Shown one piece after another: positions 1 through 8,771 of a stretch of DNA of 64,000 nucleotides. The position numbers were made by a program, and so were the translations under genes. Source of the DNA: Hydrogenoanaerobacterium saccharovorans. GTDB lineage: Bacteria; Bacillota; Clostridia; Oscillospirales; Ruminococcaceae. The notes below the pieces were generated by a model. That model made no database searches. It saw only the letters and a program-made list of their open reading frames with translations, and was not told the DNA's origin. The stretch lies in the NCBI RefSeq assembly GCF_003814745.1, contig NZ_RKRD01000001.1:1364001-1428000 (forward strand), given 5' to 3'. The first letter of the stretch is position 1. Each line of letters starts with the position of its first letter.

Positions 1-2
1 GC

Positions 3-53
3 AGTACCATTTCAAAATTAAACGACTATCGTGCAGATAAAGCTGCGGAATAA
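3..53 (+). CDS. C-terminal end of an upstream gene (partial)
   Basis: One frame is open from the window edge to a TAA at 51-53 and would encode a 16-residue tail ending in DYRADKAAE. The other two forward frames stop earlier. The stretch is too short to identify; a helicase such as pcrA often lies upstream of ligA in Clostridia, but nothing in these residues proves that. It could also be non-coding. Confidence 0.3.
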   Translation, partial: STISKLNDYRADKAAE

Positions 54-98
54 ATGCGAAAACTATCGGAATTAGTTCTACCGTTTTTGCCAACAATA

Positions 99-107
99 TG
101 CTATAAT
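99..107 (+). promoter_or_regulatory. Extended -10 promoter for ligA
   Basis: TGCTATAAT is an extended -10 element (TG one base before a perfect TATAAT) about 40 nt upstream of the ligA start. No good -35 hexamer lies 16-18 nt upstream, which fits an extended -10 promoter. Confidence 0.5.
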
Positions 108-147
108 ATATCAGTATTGCTTGTACGAGAACGGAGGCAACTACTCA

Positions 148-2127
148 ATGGACTTGCAAGAAGCAAAAAAACGTGTGGATGAATTAACTGCCACACTGGA
201 ATATCACAGTAATCGCTACTATGTATTGGATGACCCTGAAATTGAGGACTATGAATACGATAAGCTGCTGCATGAGCTGATTGATATTGAAGAAAAATAC
301 CCTGAACTTCATCAGCCAAACTCACCCACCTCTCGTGTTGGCGGCAAAGCGTTAGGGCAATTTGAAAGTGTTGTGCACGAAGTGCAGATGGGCAGCTTGC
401 AAGATGTGTTCAGCGAGCAGGATTTGCGCACTTTTGATACACGTGTAAGGGAGAGCATTCCCAACCCTGTTTATGTGGTAGAGCCTAAGATTGACGGACT
501 TTCGGTTTCGCTGGAGTATCGCGACGGTGTTTTTGTACGTGGCTCTACAAGGGGGGACGGCCTCATCGGCGAGGACGTAACCGCAAACCTGCGCACCATT
601 CGCACTATACCGCTTAAACTGGCAGAACCGCTGCCTTTTATCGAGGTGCGCGGTGAGGTTTTTATGCCTCATAAAAGCTTTGAGGATGTAGTGAAAGCAC
701 AGGAACTAAACGACGAAAAGCCTTTTAAAAATCCGCGCAACGCCGCAGCAGGCAGTTTGCGTCAGAAAAACCCAAAAATTACCGCAACCCGTAAATTGGA
801 TATTTTTGTTTTTAATCTGCAGCAAATTCAGGGTAAAGAAATCACTTCACACAGCGAGAGCCTTGACTACATGAAAAGCCTTGGCTTTCGTGTATCGCCG
901 TCCTATAAAAAATACGAAAATATCGACGATGTCATTGCTGAAATCAACCGCATAGGTGAAAATCGCAATGGTTTTGGTTTTGATATCGATGGTGCCGTTG
1001 TAAAGGTGGACAACTTTACCCATCGCGAAAAGCTGGGCGCAACGGCAAAATATCCGCGTTGGGCGGTAGCATTTAAATATCCGCCCGAAGAAAAAACTAC
1101 AAAATTGCTTAAAATTGAAATTAACGTAGGCAGAACCGGCGTTCTTACCCCTACCGCTGTATTCGAACCCATTACACTGGCAGGCACCACAGTAAGCCGG
1201 GCAACACTGCATAATCAAGATTACATCAACGACAAAGGCATATCTGTAGGGGATATTGTGTTGGTTCGCAAAGCGGGGGAGATTATTCCCGAAGTGTTGT
1301 GTGTTGTGGAGCATGCAGGTGACCAGCCTGTGTATCAAATCCCATCGGTTTGCCCTGCCTGCGGTTCTCATACAGTTCGCGAAATCGATATGGTAGCGGT
1401 TGTTTGCGTTAACCCCGATTGCCCTGCACAGCTTCTTCGCAACCTCATCCATTTTGCATCGCGTGATGCTATGGATATTGACGGGCTCGGTCCTGCGATT
1501 GTGGAGTTACTGGTAAACGAAGGCATAGTAAAATCTGCAGCTGACCTTTATGACTTAACCGTAACCGATGTGGCATCACTTGAACGTATGGGTAAAAAGA
1601 GTGCAAACAACCTCATTTCGGCTATCGAAAAATCAAAATCTAACGACTTGAGCAAGCTTATTTTCGCTTTGGGCATTAAAAATATCGGACAAAAAGCGGC
1701 AAAACAGCTTGCACAGCGTTTTGGCAGTATGGAAAGCCTTGCAACTGCGAAAGAAGATGAAATCTCTTCTATCGACGGTATGGGTGCGGTTATGGCACAG
1801 TATGTGTGCGAATTTTTTGCACAACCGCAATCAGAACACTTGTTGGAACGGCTGAAAACGGCGGGCGTAAATATGCAAGCTAAAAAAAGCGAGATGGGCG
1901 AAAAACTGGCTGGTCTCACTTTTGTGCTCACCGGCACGTTGCCTTCCATGACGCGCGATGAAGCTTCTCAAATTATAGAAAGCCTTGGCGGCAAAACATC
2001 ATCATCGGTATCAAAAAAAACCAGCTATGTACTTGCAGGTGAAGATGCAGGTAGTAAACTGACAAAAGCGCAGGCGCTGGGTATTGCCGTATTAACCGAG
2101 GATGAATTTAAACAGCTTATAAATTAA
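148..2127 (+). CDS. ligA: NAD+-dependent DNA ligase LigA
   Basis: Seals nicks in DNA during replication and repair, using NAD+ to adenylate itself. The 659-residue protein has the full LigA layout: N-terminal Ia domain with YYVLDDPEIEDYEYD, adenylation motif EPKIDG with the nucleophile Lys at about residue 114, OB fold, a four-Cys zinc finger (CPACGS then CVNPDCPAQ), helix-hairpin-helix repeats and a C-terminal BRCT domain (LAGLTFVLTGTLPSMTRDEA). The reading frame extends upstream to a TTG at 121, but the ATG at 148 has GGAGG about 10 nt before it and matches the family start. The product is essential in most bacteria. It precedes gatCAB, which has its own promoter. Confidence 0.97.
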   Translation: MDLQEAKKRVDELTATLEYHSNRYYVLDDPEIEDYEYDKLLHELIDIEEKYPELHQPNSPTSRVGGKALGQFESVVHEVQMGSLQDVFSEQDLRTFDTRVRESIPNPVYVVEPKIDGLSVSLEYRDGVFVRGSTRGDGLIGEDVTANLRTIRTIPLKLAEPLPFIEVRGEVFMPHKSFEDVVKAQELNDEKPFKNPRNAAAGSLRQKNPKITATRKLDIFVFNLQQIQGKEITSHSESLDYMKSLGFRVSPSYKKYENIDDVIAEINRIGENRNGFGFDIDGAVVKVDNFTHREKLGATAKYPRWAVAFKYPPEEKTTKLLKIEINVGRTGVLTPTAVFEPITLAGTTVSRATLHNQDYINDKGISVGDIVLVRKAGEIIPEVLCVVEHAGDQPVYQIPSVCPACGSHTVREIDMVAVVCVNPDCPAQLLRNLIHFASRDAMDIDGLGPAIVELLVNEGIVKSAADLYDLTVTDVASLERMGKKSANNLISAIEKSKSNDLSKLIFALGIKNIGQKAAKQLAQRFGSMESLATAKEDEISSIDGMGAVMAQYVCEFFAQPQSEHLLERLKTAGVNMQAKKSEMGEKLAGLTFVLTGTLPSMTRDEASQIIESLGGKTSSSVSKKTSYVLAGEDAGSKLTKAQALGIAVLTEDEFKQLIN

Positions 2128-2150
2128 ATTATATATGTGCTTTTTAGGGC

Positions 2151-2178
2151 TTGAAAATTGTCTTACAAAAGCTATACT
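2151..2178 (+). promoter_or_regulatory. Sigma-A-type promoter for gatCAB
   Basis: TTGAAA and TATACT are separated by 16 nt, ending 22 nt before the gatC start. Placement between ligA and gatC suggests gatCAB is transcribed on its own. Predicted by eye only. Confidence 0.55.
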
Positions 2179-2200
2179 AAGACAAAAAGAGGTGTTATTG

Positions 2201-2470
2201 ATGAAAATTGACATTATGCATATTGCTAAGCTTGCAAGGCTGAAAATCAGCGAGGATGAAGTTGCAAAATTTGAAGGTGAGATGCAGGATATTATTCAAA
2301 TGGTAGAAAAAATACCTGAACTGCACGATGATTACCAAGACGTTGACCCTTCACACCCCATGGAATTGCGAAAAGACGAAATCCGTCCCTCTGTTAAGCG
2401 TGAGGAACTGCTCAGCAATGCACCGCTTGTTCAGGCAGGCTGTGTAGTTGTACCAAAGACTGTTGAATAG
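2201..2470 (+). CDS. gatC: Aspartyl/glutamyl-tRNA amidotransferase subunit C
   Basis: Small subunit of the GatCAB complex, which converts Glu-tRNA(Gln) or Asp-tRNA(Asn) to the amidated form. The 89-residue protein shows the GatC pattern: HIAKLARLKISEDEVAKFEGEM at the start, then HPMELRKDEIRPS and a C-terminal VVVPKTVE. GatC wraps around GatA and helps it fold with GatB. The frame is open from 2135, but the ATG at 2201 after AGAGGTG gives the usual length and N-terminus. First gene of gatC-gatA-gatB, with gatA 14 nt downstream. Confidence 0.95.
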   Translation: MKIDIMHIAKLARLKISEDEVAKFEGEMQDIIQMVEKIPELHDDYQDVDPSHPMELRKDEIRPSVKREELLSNAPLVQAGCVVVPKTVE

Positions 2471-2484
2471 GAGAGAACTGACAC

Positions 2485-3945
2485 ATGGAGCTTTATAGCA
2501 AAACCGCAACCGAGCTTGCAAAAATGCTGCGAGAAAAGCAATGCAGTGCGGTTGAGATTACCAACTCTGTATTTGACAGAATTGATGCTGTCGAAGACAA
2601 GGTTAAGGCATACATTACAACAGAAAAAGCCTCTGCACTTGCAAAAGCTGCCGAGGTAGATGCAAAACTTGCATCCGGCGAAGCGTTGTTTGCACTTGCA
2701 GGTATCCCTGTAGCTGTTAAAGATAATATCTGTACCAAGGGTGTAAAAACCACCTGTGCATCTAAAATTCTTGGCAACTTTGTACCGCCTTATGATGCAA
2801 CGGTTATTGAAAAACTAAAAGCCAACGATTTTGTGTTGGCGGGCAAAGCAAACCTCGATGAGTTTGCCATGGGCGGCTCATGCGAAAATTCTGCATTTAT
2901 GAAAACCGCCAACCCCCACGACCTTTCATGCGTACCCGGCGGTTCTTCGGGTGGTTCTGCGGCAAGTGTTGCGGCAGGTGAGGCAATTTTGTCTCTAGGC
3001 TCGGATACCGGCGGTTCTATCCGTCAGCCGGCTGCATTTTGCGGTTTGGTTGGCTTAAAACCGACCTATGGTTCTGTTTCACGCTACGGTTTGGTGGCGT
3101 TTGCATCTTCACTTGACCAAATCGGTCCCATCGGCCGTTCGGTAGAAGATGTTGCAACCCTTTACAGTGCCATCTGCGGCAAAGACAAAATGGATGCAAC
3201 TTCAGCGGTTCTTTCGCAGCACGATTTTACCAAAGGGCTGAACGGAGATGTTCACGGTCTGCGAATCGGCGTACCAAAAGAATATTTTGGTGATGGTGTA
3301 GATGAAAATGTAAAAGTTGCAGTATACAAAGCAATCGATGAGCTAAAAAACGCAGGTGCAGTTGTAAAAGAAGTATCTCTTGCATCTACCGATTATGCAA
3401 TTTCTGCTTATTACATCATTTCTTCCGCAGAAGCATCTTCCAACCTAGCACGTTTTGACGGTGTCAAATACGGTTACCGTGCCGAAGGTTATACGGGCCT
3501 TACCGATATGTACGAAAAAACACGCAGCGAGGGCTTTGGCAATGAGGTAAAACGCCGCATTATGCTTGGTACCTTTGTGCTCAGTTCCGGCTACTACGAT
3601 GCATACTACAAACGTGCAAAACGTTTACAGCAGCGTATTATGGCAGAGTATGATGCTGCGTTTAAAGAGTGTGATGTCATTATTACCCCCACAACTCCTT
3701 CTACAGCTTATAAAATCGGCGAACGCGTGGGTGATATTTTAAAGATGTACGCGGGTGACTTATGCACGGTAACAGTCAACATTGCAGGTCTTCCTGCCAT
3801 GTCTATTCCGTGCGGCAGCAACGAAAAAGGTCATCCCATCGGTATGCAGCTTATCGGCCCCAAATTCTCAGAACAACTGCTCTTTAAAGCCGCACGTTTT
3901 TATGAGAATATCTATGGTGGTTTTAACACCATACCTACACTGTAA
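2485..3945 (+). CDS. gatA: Aspartyl/glutamyl-tRNA amidotransferase subunit A
   Basis: Glutaminase subunit of GatCAB, releasing ammonia from glutamine for transamidation of misacylated tRNA. The 486-residue protein carries the amidase signature: Lys in VAVKDNI (residue 79), GGSSGGSAASVAAG (Ser 154) and DTGGSIRQP (Ser 178). These positions agree with the Ser-cisSer-Lys triad described for GatA. Start ATG follows AGGAGAG by about 10 nt. Lies between gatC and gatB in one operon, so the cell probably makes Gln-tRNA, Asn-tRNA or both indirectly. Confidence 0.97.
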   Translation: MELYSKTATELAKMLREKQCSAVEITNSVFDRIDAVEDKVKAYITTEKASALAKAAEVDAKLASGEALFALAGIPVAVKDNICTKGVKTTCASKILGNFVPPYDATVIEKLKANDFVLAGKANLDEFAMGGSCENSAFMKTANPHDLSCVPGGSSGGSAASVAAGEAILSLGSDTGGSIRQPAAFCGLVGLKPTYGSVSRYGLVAFASSLDQIGPIGRSVEDVATLYSAICGKDKMDATSAVLSQHDFTKGLNGDVHGLRIGVPKEYFGDGVDENVKVAVYKAIDELKNAGAVVKEVSLASTDYAISAYYIISSAEASSNLARFDGVKYGYRAEGYTGLTDMYEKTRSEGFGNEVKRRIMLGTFVLSSGYYDAYYKRAKRLQQRIMAEYDAAFKECDVIITPTTPSTAYKIGERVGDILKMYAGDLCTVTVNIAGLPAMSIPCGSNEKGHPIGMQLIGPKFSEQLLFKAARFYENIYGGFNTIPTL

Positions 3946-3960
3946 TCGGAGGTGACTGAA

Positions 3961-5403
3961 ATGGATTATGAAATTATTGTTGGTCTGGAAGTTCATGCCG
4001 AACTATCCACCAAAACAAAAATATATTGTAGCTGTAAAAACGAGTTTGGCAGCGAAGTCAACTCCAATTGCTGCCCTATCTGTACCGGAATGCCCGGCAC
4101 ACTACCTACTCTCAACGAAAAGGTAGTAGAGTATGCTGTTAAAATGGGGCATGCCACTAATTGCGCTATCAACCGTATCTGCAAGCAAGACCGTAAAAAC
4201 TATTTTTACCCCGACTTGCCCAAAGCGTATCAAATTTCGCAGTTTGATATTCCTTTGTGCGAAAATGGTTATCTCGACGTAATTGTGGATGAATCCGGTG
4301 CTACAAAGCGTATTGGTATTACCCGTATCCATATTGAAGAGGACGCAGGCAAGCTGATACATGACGATACCTTTGCGGGCAGCTTGGTTGACTTTAACCG
4401 TTGCGGAGTTCCGCTTATCGAAATTGTTTCAGAGCCCGATATCCGCAGCTCTGCTGAGGCAAAGGCTTACTTAGATACCATTAAGTCCATCCTGCAATAC
4501 ATCGATGTTTCCGACTGTAAAATGCAGGAGGGTTCTATTCGTTGTGACGTCAACGTTTCTGTTCGCCCTATAGGGCAAACAGAGTTTGGCACACGAGTTG
4601 AAATGAAAAACGTCAACTCTTTTTCGGGTGCTGTACGTGCAATTGAATATGAATCAAAGCGTCAGATTAAGCTGCTCGAAAACGGGGGTACGGTTACGCA
4701 AGAAACCCGCCGTTGGGATGACCCGAACGGACGCAACGTGCTTCTCCGCAGCAAAGAGGATGCGCACGACTATCGTTACTTCCCTGAACCGGATTTGCTC
4801 ACCATTGTGCTGGAGCAGGAATATATCGATAAATTAAAAGCAGAACTGCCCGAGCTGCCGAATAAAAAAGTTAAACGCTATATGCAGCAATATAACTTGC
4901 CGCACTTCGATTCTAATCTGCTTGTCGAAAACATTCATATCGACCGCTTTTTTGAAGAATGCATTGAACTTGGTGTAAGCCAACTCAAACCAATATCCAA
5001 CTGGCTGCTTGGTGATGTTACACGTATTTTAAAAGAGAAAAACATTGAAATTACTGAAACCAGCCTTACCCCCAAAAAGCTTACCGATATGGTCATTTTA
5101 ATTGATAAAGGTACTATCTCAAACACCGCTGGCAAAACCGTACTTGAAGAGATTATGTTTTCAGATAAACTGCCTGAAGATGTTGTAAAAGAAAAAGGTC
5201 TTGCACAAGTTTCGGATACTGCGGTTCTTGAGAAGCTGGCAAACGATATTATTGATGCTAACCCCAAGACGGTTGATGATTACAAAGGTGGAAAAACCAA
5301 TGTTATCGGGTTCTTGGTGGGGCAATGTATGCGTCAGTCGAAAGGGCAGGGTAACCCCGCTATTCTTAAAGATATTATAGTAAAGATTATTGAATCAAAA
5401 TAG
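3961..5403 (+). CDS. gatB: Aspartyl/glutamyl-tRNA amidotransferase subunit B
   Basis: tRNA-binding and kinase subunit of GatCAB; it phosphorylates the tRNA-bound Glu/Asp and receives ammonia from GatA. The 480-residue protein begins MDYEIIVGLEVHAEL and has the GatB zinc cysteines (CSCKNEF and CCPICTGMPG), the DRKNYFYPDLPKAYQISQ motif and a C-terminal YqeY-like helical domain ending in VGQCMRQSKGQGNP. The frame starts at a GTG (3952), but the ATG at 3961 with GGAGGTG in front is the better start. Last gene of the operon, followed by a strong terminator. Confidence 0.97.
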   Translation: MDYEIIVGLEVHAELSTKTKIYCSCKNEFGSEVNSNCCPICTGMPGTLPTLNEKVVEYAVKMGHATNCAINRICKQDRKNYFYPDLPKAYQISQFDIPLCENGYLDVIVDESGATKRIGITRIHIEEDAGKLIHDDTFAGSLVDFNRCGVPLIEIVSEPDIRSSAEAKAYLDTIKSILQYIDVSDCKMQEGSIRCDVNVSVRPIGQTEFGTRVEMKNVNSFSGAVRAIEYESKRQIKLLENGGTVTQETRRWDDPNGRNVLLRSKEDAHDYRYFPEPDLLTIVLEQEYIDKLKAELPELPNKKVKRYMQQYNLPHFDSNLLVENIHIDRFFEECIELGVSQLKPISNWLLGDVTRILKEKNIEITETSLTPKKLTDMVILIDKGTISNTAGKTVLEEIMFSDKLPEDVVKEKGLAQVSDTAVLEKLANDIIDANPKTVDDYKGGKTNVIGFLVGQCMRQSKGQGNPAILKDIIVKIIESK

Positions 5404-5415
5404 ACACGCTAAAAA

Positions 5416-5454
5416 ACAGAGGTATTCGTTCAATCGAATGCCTCTGTTTTTTTA
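5416..5454 (+). terminator. Rho-independent terminator of gatCAB
   Basis: ACAGAGGTATTCG pairs with CGAATGCCTCTGT around a short loop, followed by a run of Ts. It ends the gatCAB unit 13 nt after the gatB stop. Confidence 0.9.
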
Positions 5455-5522
5455 TACTTTTTTAACTCTAGGTTCTAAAAGTGGACAAAGCCTAATAATT
5501 ATTAAAGCAAGAGGTGATTTAA

Positions 5523-6611
5523 ATGGGAATGGATGAATCTGTTCAGCGCTTTGAAATGTTGTGTAAAATCTTCCCTGATCGCATTCAAAGAATGCTGCTT
5601 GTTCTTGATGATTCTGTTCAGCGTTCTGCTCAAGAGATTCGTCTACGTGTAAATCGTCCGATTCATATTTGTATTGGTGCTGAAAACTTGTTTATTACCC
5701 CAAAAGGTAAAGTAACAAAGCAACTGCAACCTGATTGTGTTGCCATTACTGCGGACGAGCTGCGAGAGGTTTTTCGAGCAGTGTGCGGATACTCGGTGCA
5801 TAGCCATCAAGCTGAAATTGCGCAAGGCTTTGTTGCATTTGCAGGCGGTCATCGTGTTGGATTATGCGGCACAGCTGTCATCAATGATGGTGCAATAGAA
5901 GGAATGCGAGATGTTTCATCGCTTAACATCCGAATAGCAAAGCAAGTATTCGGTTGTGCCGCTGAAGTGCTGAAGTATACCGATTATGGCTGTAAAGGTA
6001 TTTTGCTTGCAGGCCCTCCCAGTTCAGGAAAAACAACAATATTGCGTGATTTAGCTCGTCAATTGTCCAGCGGTGTTGCTTGCCCTGTAAAAAAGGTATC
6101 ATTGATTGATGAAAGGGCTGAGTTTGCTGCAATGTGGCAGGGCATACCGCAAAATGATGTTGGCATAACAACCGATATTCTCAGTGGTTATAATAAACGT
6201 GACGGTATTTTAATGGCGGTGCGGACACTGTCACCGGATATTATTATTTGTGATGAAATTGGCAGAGAAGCTGATATTGATGCATTGAAAACGGGTGCGA
6301 CCTGCGGAGTAAAGCTGATTGCTTCCGTACATGCATCGTCTATGGAAGAAGTATTAAGCAAACCTTTTGTAAAAGAACTTGCTTTTTTAGGTGCATTTAA
6401 AACCGTTGTTTTGCTTGAGGGCAGAAGTGATGTCGGTAAGGTGAAACAGGTTTTGTGCTTGGAGGATTATTATGATAAGGATAACAGGTTATCTTCTGAT
6501 TATAGCTTGCAGCTCGATGATAGGGATGACCATGTCATCAGCGCTGAAAAAACGAGTGATTCAGCTGGAGAATGCGATCAGCTTGATGAGCCTGCTGGCG
6601 AGCGACCTTAA
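5523..6611 (+). CDS. spoIIIAA: Stage III sporulation protein AA (secretion-type ATPase)
   Basis: Mother-cell ATPase of the SpoIIIA-SpoIIQ channel that links mother cell and forespore during engulfment, related to type II/IV secretion ATPases. Visible motifs: Walker A GPPSSGKTT near residues 164-172 and a Walker B-like DIIICDEIG near 239. The family is usually about 305-330 residues; this frame gives 362 because its last 47 or so codons run through the start of spoIIIAB in another frame. The tail is Asp/Ser/Glu-rich and looks unconserved. ATG follows AGAGGTGA. First gene of spoIIIAA-AH; expression in sporulation by sigma-E is family knowledge, not seen here. Confidence 0.93.
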   Translation: MGMDESVQRFEMLCKIFPDRIQRMLLVLDDSVQRSAQEIRLRVNRPIHICIGAENLFITPKGKVTKQLQPDCVAITADELREVFRAVCGYSVHSHQAEIAQGFVAFAGGHRVGLCGTAVINDGAIEGMRDVSSLNIRIAKQVFGCAAEVLKYTDYGCKGILLAGPPSSGKTTILRDLARQLSSGVACPVKKVSLIDERAEFAAMWQGIPQNDVGITTDILSGYNKRDGILMAVRTLSPDIIICDEIGREADIDALKTGATCGVKLIASVHASSMEEVLSKPFVKELAFLGAFKTVVLLEGRSDVGKVKQVLCLEDYYDKDNRLSSDYSLQLDDRDDHVISAEKTSDSAGECDQLDEPAGERP

Positions 6612-6972
6612 ATACACGATGTCTCCTATGGAAGATGTAGTATTAAGGTTAGGCTCCCTTTCGGATACATTGCCCTTTGTTAAAGTCTGTGCGGAGCATT
6701 GTAAAAAAGGGGTTGCCTTCCCCAAGGCTTGGAGACAAGCTGTAACCGAAACACCCATGGGTTTGGGTGAGGAGGATTTGAGAATTCTTTATCATCTCGG
6801 TTCGGTGCTTGGCGCAGTCGATTTAGAAGGCTCTCTCAGCGAAATAGATTATGCGCGGTTTGTGCTGAATCAGCGGTACGAAGAAGCTAAGGCTCGTCAA
6901 AAACAACTGGGGGGGTTATATCGCACCCTTGGCGCACTTGCAGGTATTGGGATTGTTATCGCCACCTTCTAA
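6472..6972 (+). CDS. spoIIIAB: Stage III sporulation protein AB
   Basis: Component of the SpoIIIA channel complex, resembling a type II secretion GspF-like membrane protein. The 166-residue protein starts with a hydrophobic segment (YLLIIACSSMIGMTMS), a helical middle including the family-type LMSLLASDLKYTMSPMEDV, and ends in another hydrophobic stretch (GALAGIGIVIATF). Its ATG is preceded by GGAGGATTATT inside spoIIIAA, giving an unusually long out-of-frame overlap of 140 nt. Order and spacing match the canonical operon. Confidence 0.93.
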   Translation: MIRITGYLLIIACSSMIGMTMSSALKKRVIQLENAISLMSLLASDLKYTMSPMEDVVLRLGSLSDTLPFVKVCAEHCKKGVAFPKAWRQAVTETPMGLGEEDLRILYHLGSVLGAVDLEGSLSEIDYARFVLNQRYEEAKARQKQLGGLYRTLGALAGIGIVIATF

Positions 6973-7008
6973 AAAACAAAGACTTCAAAAAGCAGGGAGG
7001 AACAACAG

Positions 7009-7203
7009 GTGGATGTAGATTTGATTTTTAAGGTTGCAGCCATCGGAATTATTGTAGCGGTGCTGAATCAGGTGCTCATTCGGTCCGGCAGAGAAGAACA
7101 GGCGATGCTTACAACACTCGCAGGCCTTATTGTAGTGCTTATGATCATCATTAATGAAATTAGTTTTTTGTTTGATACCGCTAAATCGGTATTTGGCTTT
7201 TAA
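7009..7203 (+). CDS. spoIIIAC: Stage III sporulation protein AC
   Basis: Very small membrane protein of the SpoIIIA complex. 64 residues with two hydrophobic segments (LIFKVAAIGIIVAVLNQVLI and LTTLAGLIVVLMIIINEI), the expected size for SpoIIIAC. Starts with GTG after GGGAGG. Its TAA stop shares one base with the spoIIIAD ATG, so the two are probably translationally coupled. Confidence 0.93.
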   Translation: MDVDLIFKVAAIGIIVAVLNQVLIRSGREEQAMLTTLAGLIVVLMIIINEISFLFDTAKSVFGF

Positions 7204-7604
7204 TGGTGGCAGTAATGGATATAATCACAATTGTTGGTGTGGGTATTATCGGTGCGGCACTGGCAGTATTGTTTAAACAGTACAAGCCGGAATACAGCTT
7301 GGCTGTGTCGCTTATCGTGGGTGTTATAATTTTTGCGGTTGTCGCCGACAGTCTCACTCCGGTACTTGATCAATTAAACCTGCTTTTAGACAATACTCAA
7401 ATGCCACGTGAATACATAGAAATACTAATTAAATCTTTGGGTATTTGCTTTATAACTCAAATTGCCTGCGATACCTGCAAAGATGCGGGACAGGGTGCAA
7501 TTTCATCAAAACTCGAAATTGCAGGCAAATTGGCTATTCTGCTGATTAGTTTGCCGCTGTTTCAGGCACTGCTTTCTATCGTTACCACTCTTTTAACGGT
7601 TTAG
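7203..7604 (+). CDS. spoIIIAD: Stage III sporulation protein AD
   Basis: Membrane component of the SpoIIIA channel, paralogous to SpoIIIAC. 133 residues with four likely membrane segments. The ATG at 7203 overlaps the spoIIIAC stop by one base; the ATG at 7215 (MDIITIVGVG) fits other family N-termini equally well, so the exact start is open. spoIIIAE begins 11 nt after its stop. Confidence 0.92.
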   Translation: MVAVMDIITIVGVGIIGAALAVLFKQYKPEYSLAVSLIVGVIIFAVVADSLTPVLDQLNLLLDNTQMPREYIEILIKSLGICFITQIACDTCKDAGQGAISSKLEIAGKLAILLISLPLFQALLSIVTTLLTV

Positions 7605-7615
7605 GCGGTGATACA

Positions 7616-8755
7616 ATGATAAGACGTTTTTTTTGCATGTTGCTTGCATTTGTGTTATTAATCATACCTTGTTATGCGGTAGATACCAACTTACCGGACG
7701 ACCAGTTGCAAGAGCAGTTTGAATCGAGCGGTGCAAACGAGCTCTATGATAAAACTCCCGATGAAGCAAAAGAAATATTGGATAACCTTGGTGTGGATAA
7801 AATTGATTACAAAACCCTGCTTACACTTTCCCCCACAGACTTTTTCAAGGCTCTGTGGCAAATACTGCTCACACAATTGCGCAAACCGTTGGTTATACTT
7901 GCTTCCATAACCGGTGTGGCAGTGCTGTGCTCGCTAGTAGAAGGGCTAAATGTCAGTATTGGGCAACGGAGTCTTGATACGGTGTTTAACGTAGTTGCAA
8001 TTTTATGCATATGCACAGCCGTGGTAAACCCTATTGTAGAATGTATTCGCTCGGCAGCTGCTGCTATTCAAAGCTGTGCCGATTTTATCCTTTCGTTTAT
8101 TCCTGTATTTGTCAGCTTAGTTGCAGTAGGCGGTCAACCTGTATCTGCAACCACATACAATACCTTTTTGCTTTTGACATCTGAGGTCATTTCTAAAATT
8201 ACAGCAAATCAGCTGGTGCCGCTTGTAACCATTTATCTTGCTTTTTGTATAGTTGGTGCCCTTACTCCGTCAATGAACCTATCAGGTGCGGCAAGCACAG
8301 CAAAATCTATTGTAACCTGGGCGCTGGGGCTTTTGGTAACTGTTTTTGTAGGTTTACTTGGTATCCAAAGTCTTGTTGCATCCGGTGCCGATACCGTAGC
8401 AATGAAAACAGGCAAATTTCTAATCGGCAGTTTTGTCCCTGTAGTTGGTAAAGCTTTGTCAGATGCACTTACCACCGCACAAAGCTGTGTAAAACTGCTA
8501 AAAACTACAGTAGGAGCATATGCTGTTGCAGTGGCTTCTCTTACATTTCTACCGTCTTTGCTGCAAACAATTGTCTGGTATTTTGCGGTAAACCTTGGCT
8601 CGACGGTAAGCGATGTATTAGGGGCACAGCAAATAGGTAAAGTTCTAAAAGCATGTGCAACCGCGCTGAGTTTGCTGCTTGCAATTATTGCGTTTGTTGC
8701 ATTGTTGTTTATTATTTCAACAACGATTATGCTTGTGGTCGGTATGAATATATAA
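7616..8755 (+). CDS. spoIIIAE: Stage III sporulation protein AE
   Basis: Large polytopic membrane protein of the SpoIIIA complex, 379 residues. It starts with a cleavable-looking signal segment (FFCMLLAFVLLIIPCYA), followed by a roughly 60-residue exported polar stretch and then about seven or eight membrane segments to the C-terminus. Size and topology match SpoIIIAE. Start ATG after GGCGGTGATACA; 16 nt separate it from spoIIIAF. Confidence 0.94.
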   Translation: MIRRFFCMLLAFVLLIIPCYAVDTNLPDDQLQEQFESSGANELYDKTPDEAKEILDNLGVDKIDYKTLLTLSPTDFFKALWQILLTQLRKPLVILASITGVAVLCSLVEGLNVSIGQRSLDTVFNVVAILCICTAVVNPIVECIRSAAAAIQSCADFILSFIPVFVSLVAVGGQPVSATTYNTFLLLTSEVISKITANQLVPLVTIYLAFCIVGALTPSMNLSGAASTAKSIVTWALGLLVTVFVGLLGIQSLVASGADTVAMKTGKFLIGSFVPVVGKALSDALTTAQSCVKLLKTTVGAYAVAVASLTFLPSLLQTIVWYFAVNLGSTVSDVLGAQQIGKVLKACATALSLLLAIIAFVALLFIISTTIMLVVGMNI

Positions 8756-8771
8756 ATGAGGTGGTACAAGT

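Noticed and set aside
87..107. TTGCCA plus TATAAT as a standard promoter for ligA
   Set aside because: The spacing is only 9 nt; the extended -10 explanation is better.
1161..1452. Long minus-strand frames inside ligA
   Set aside because: They lie opposite a full-length, well-conserved gene and show no ribosome site or known motif.
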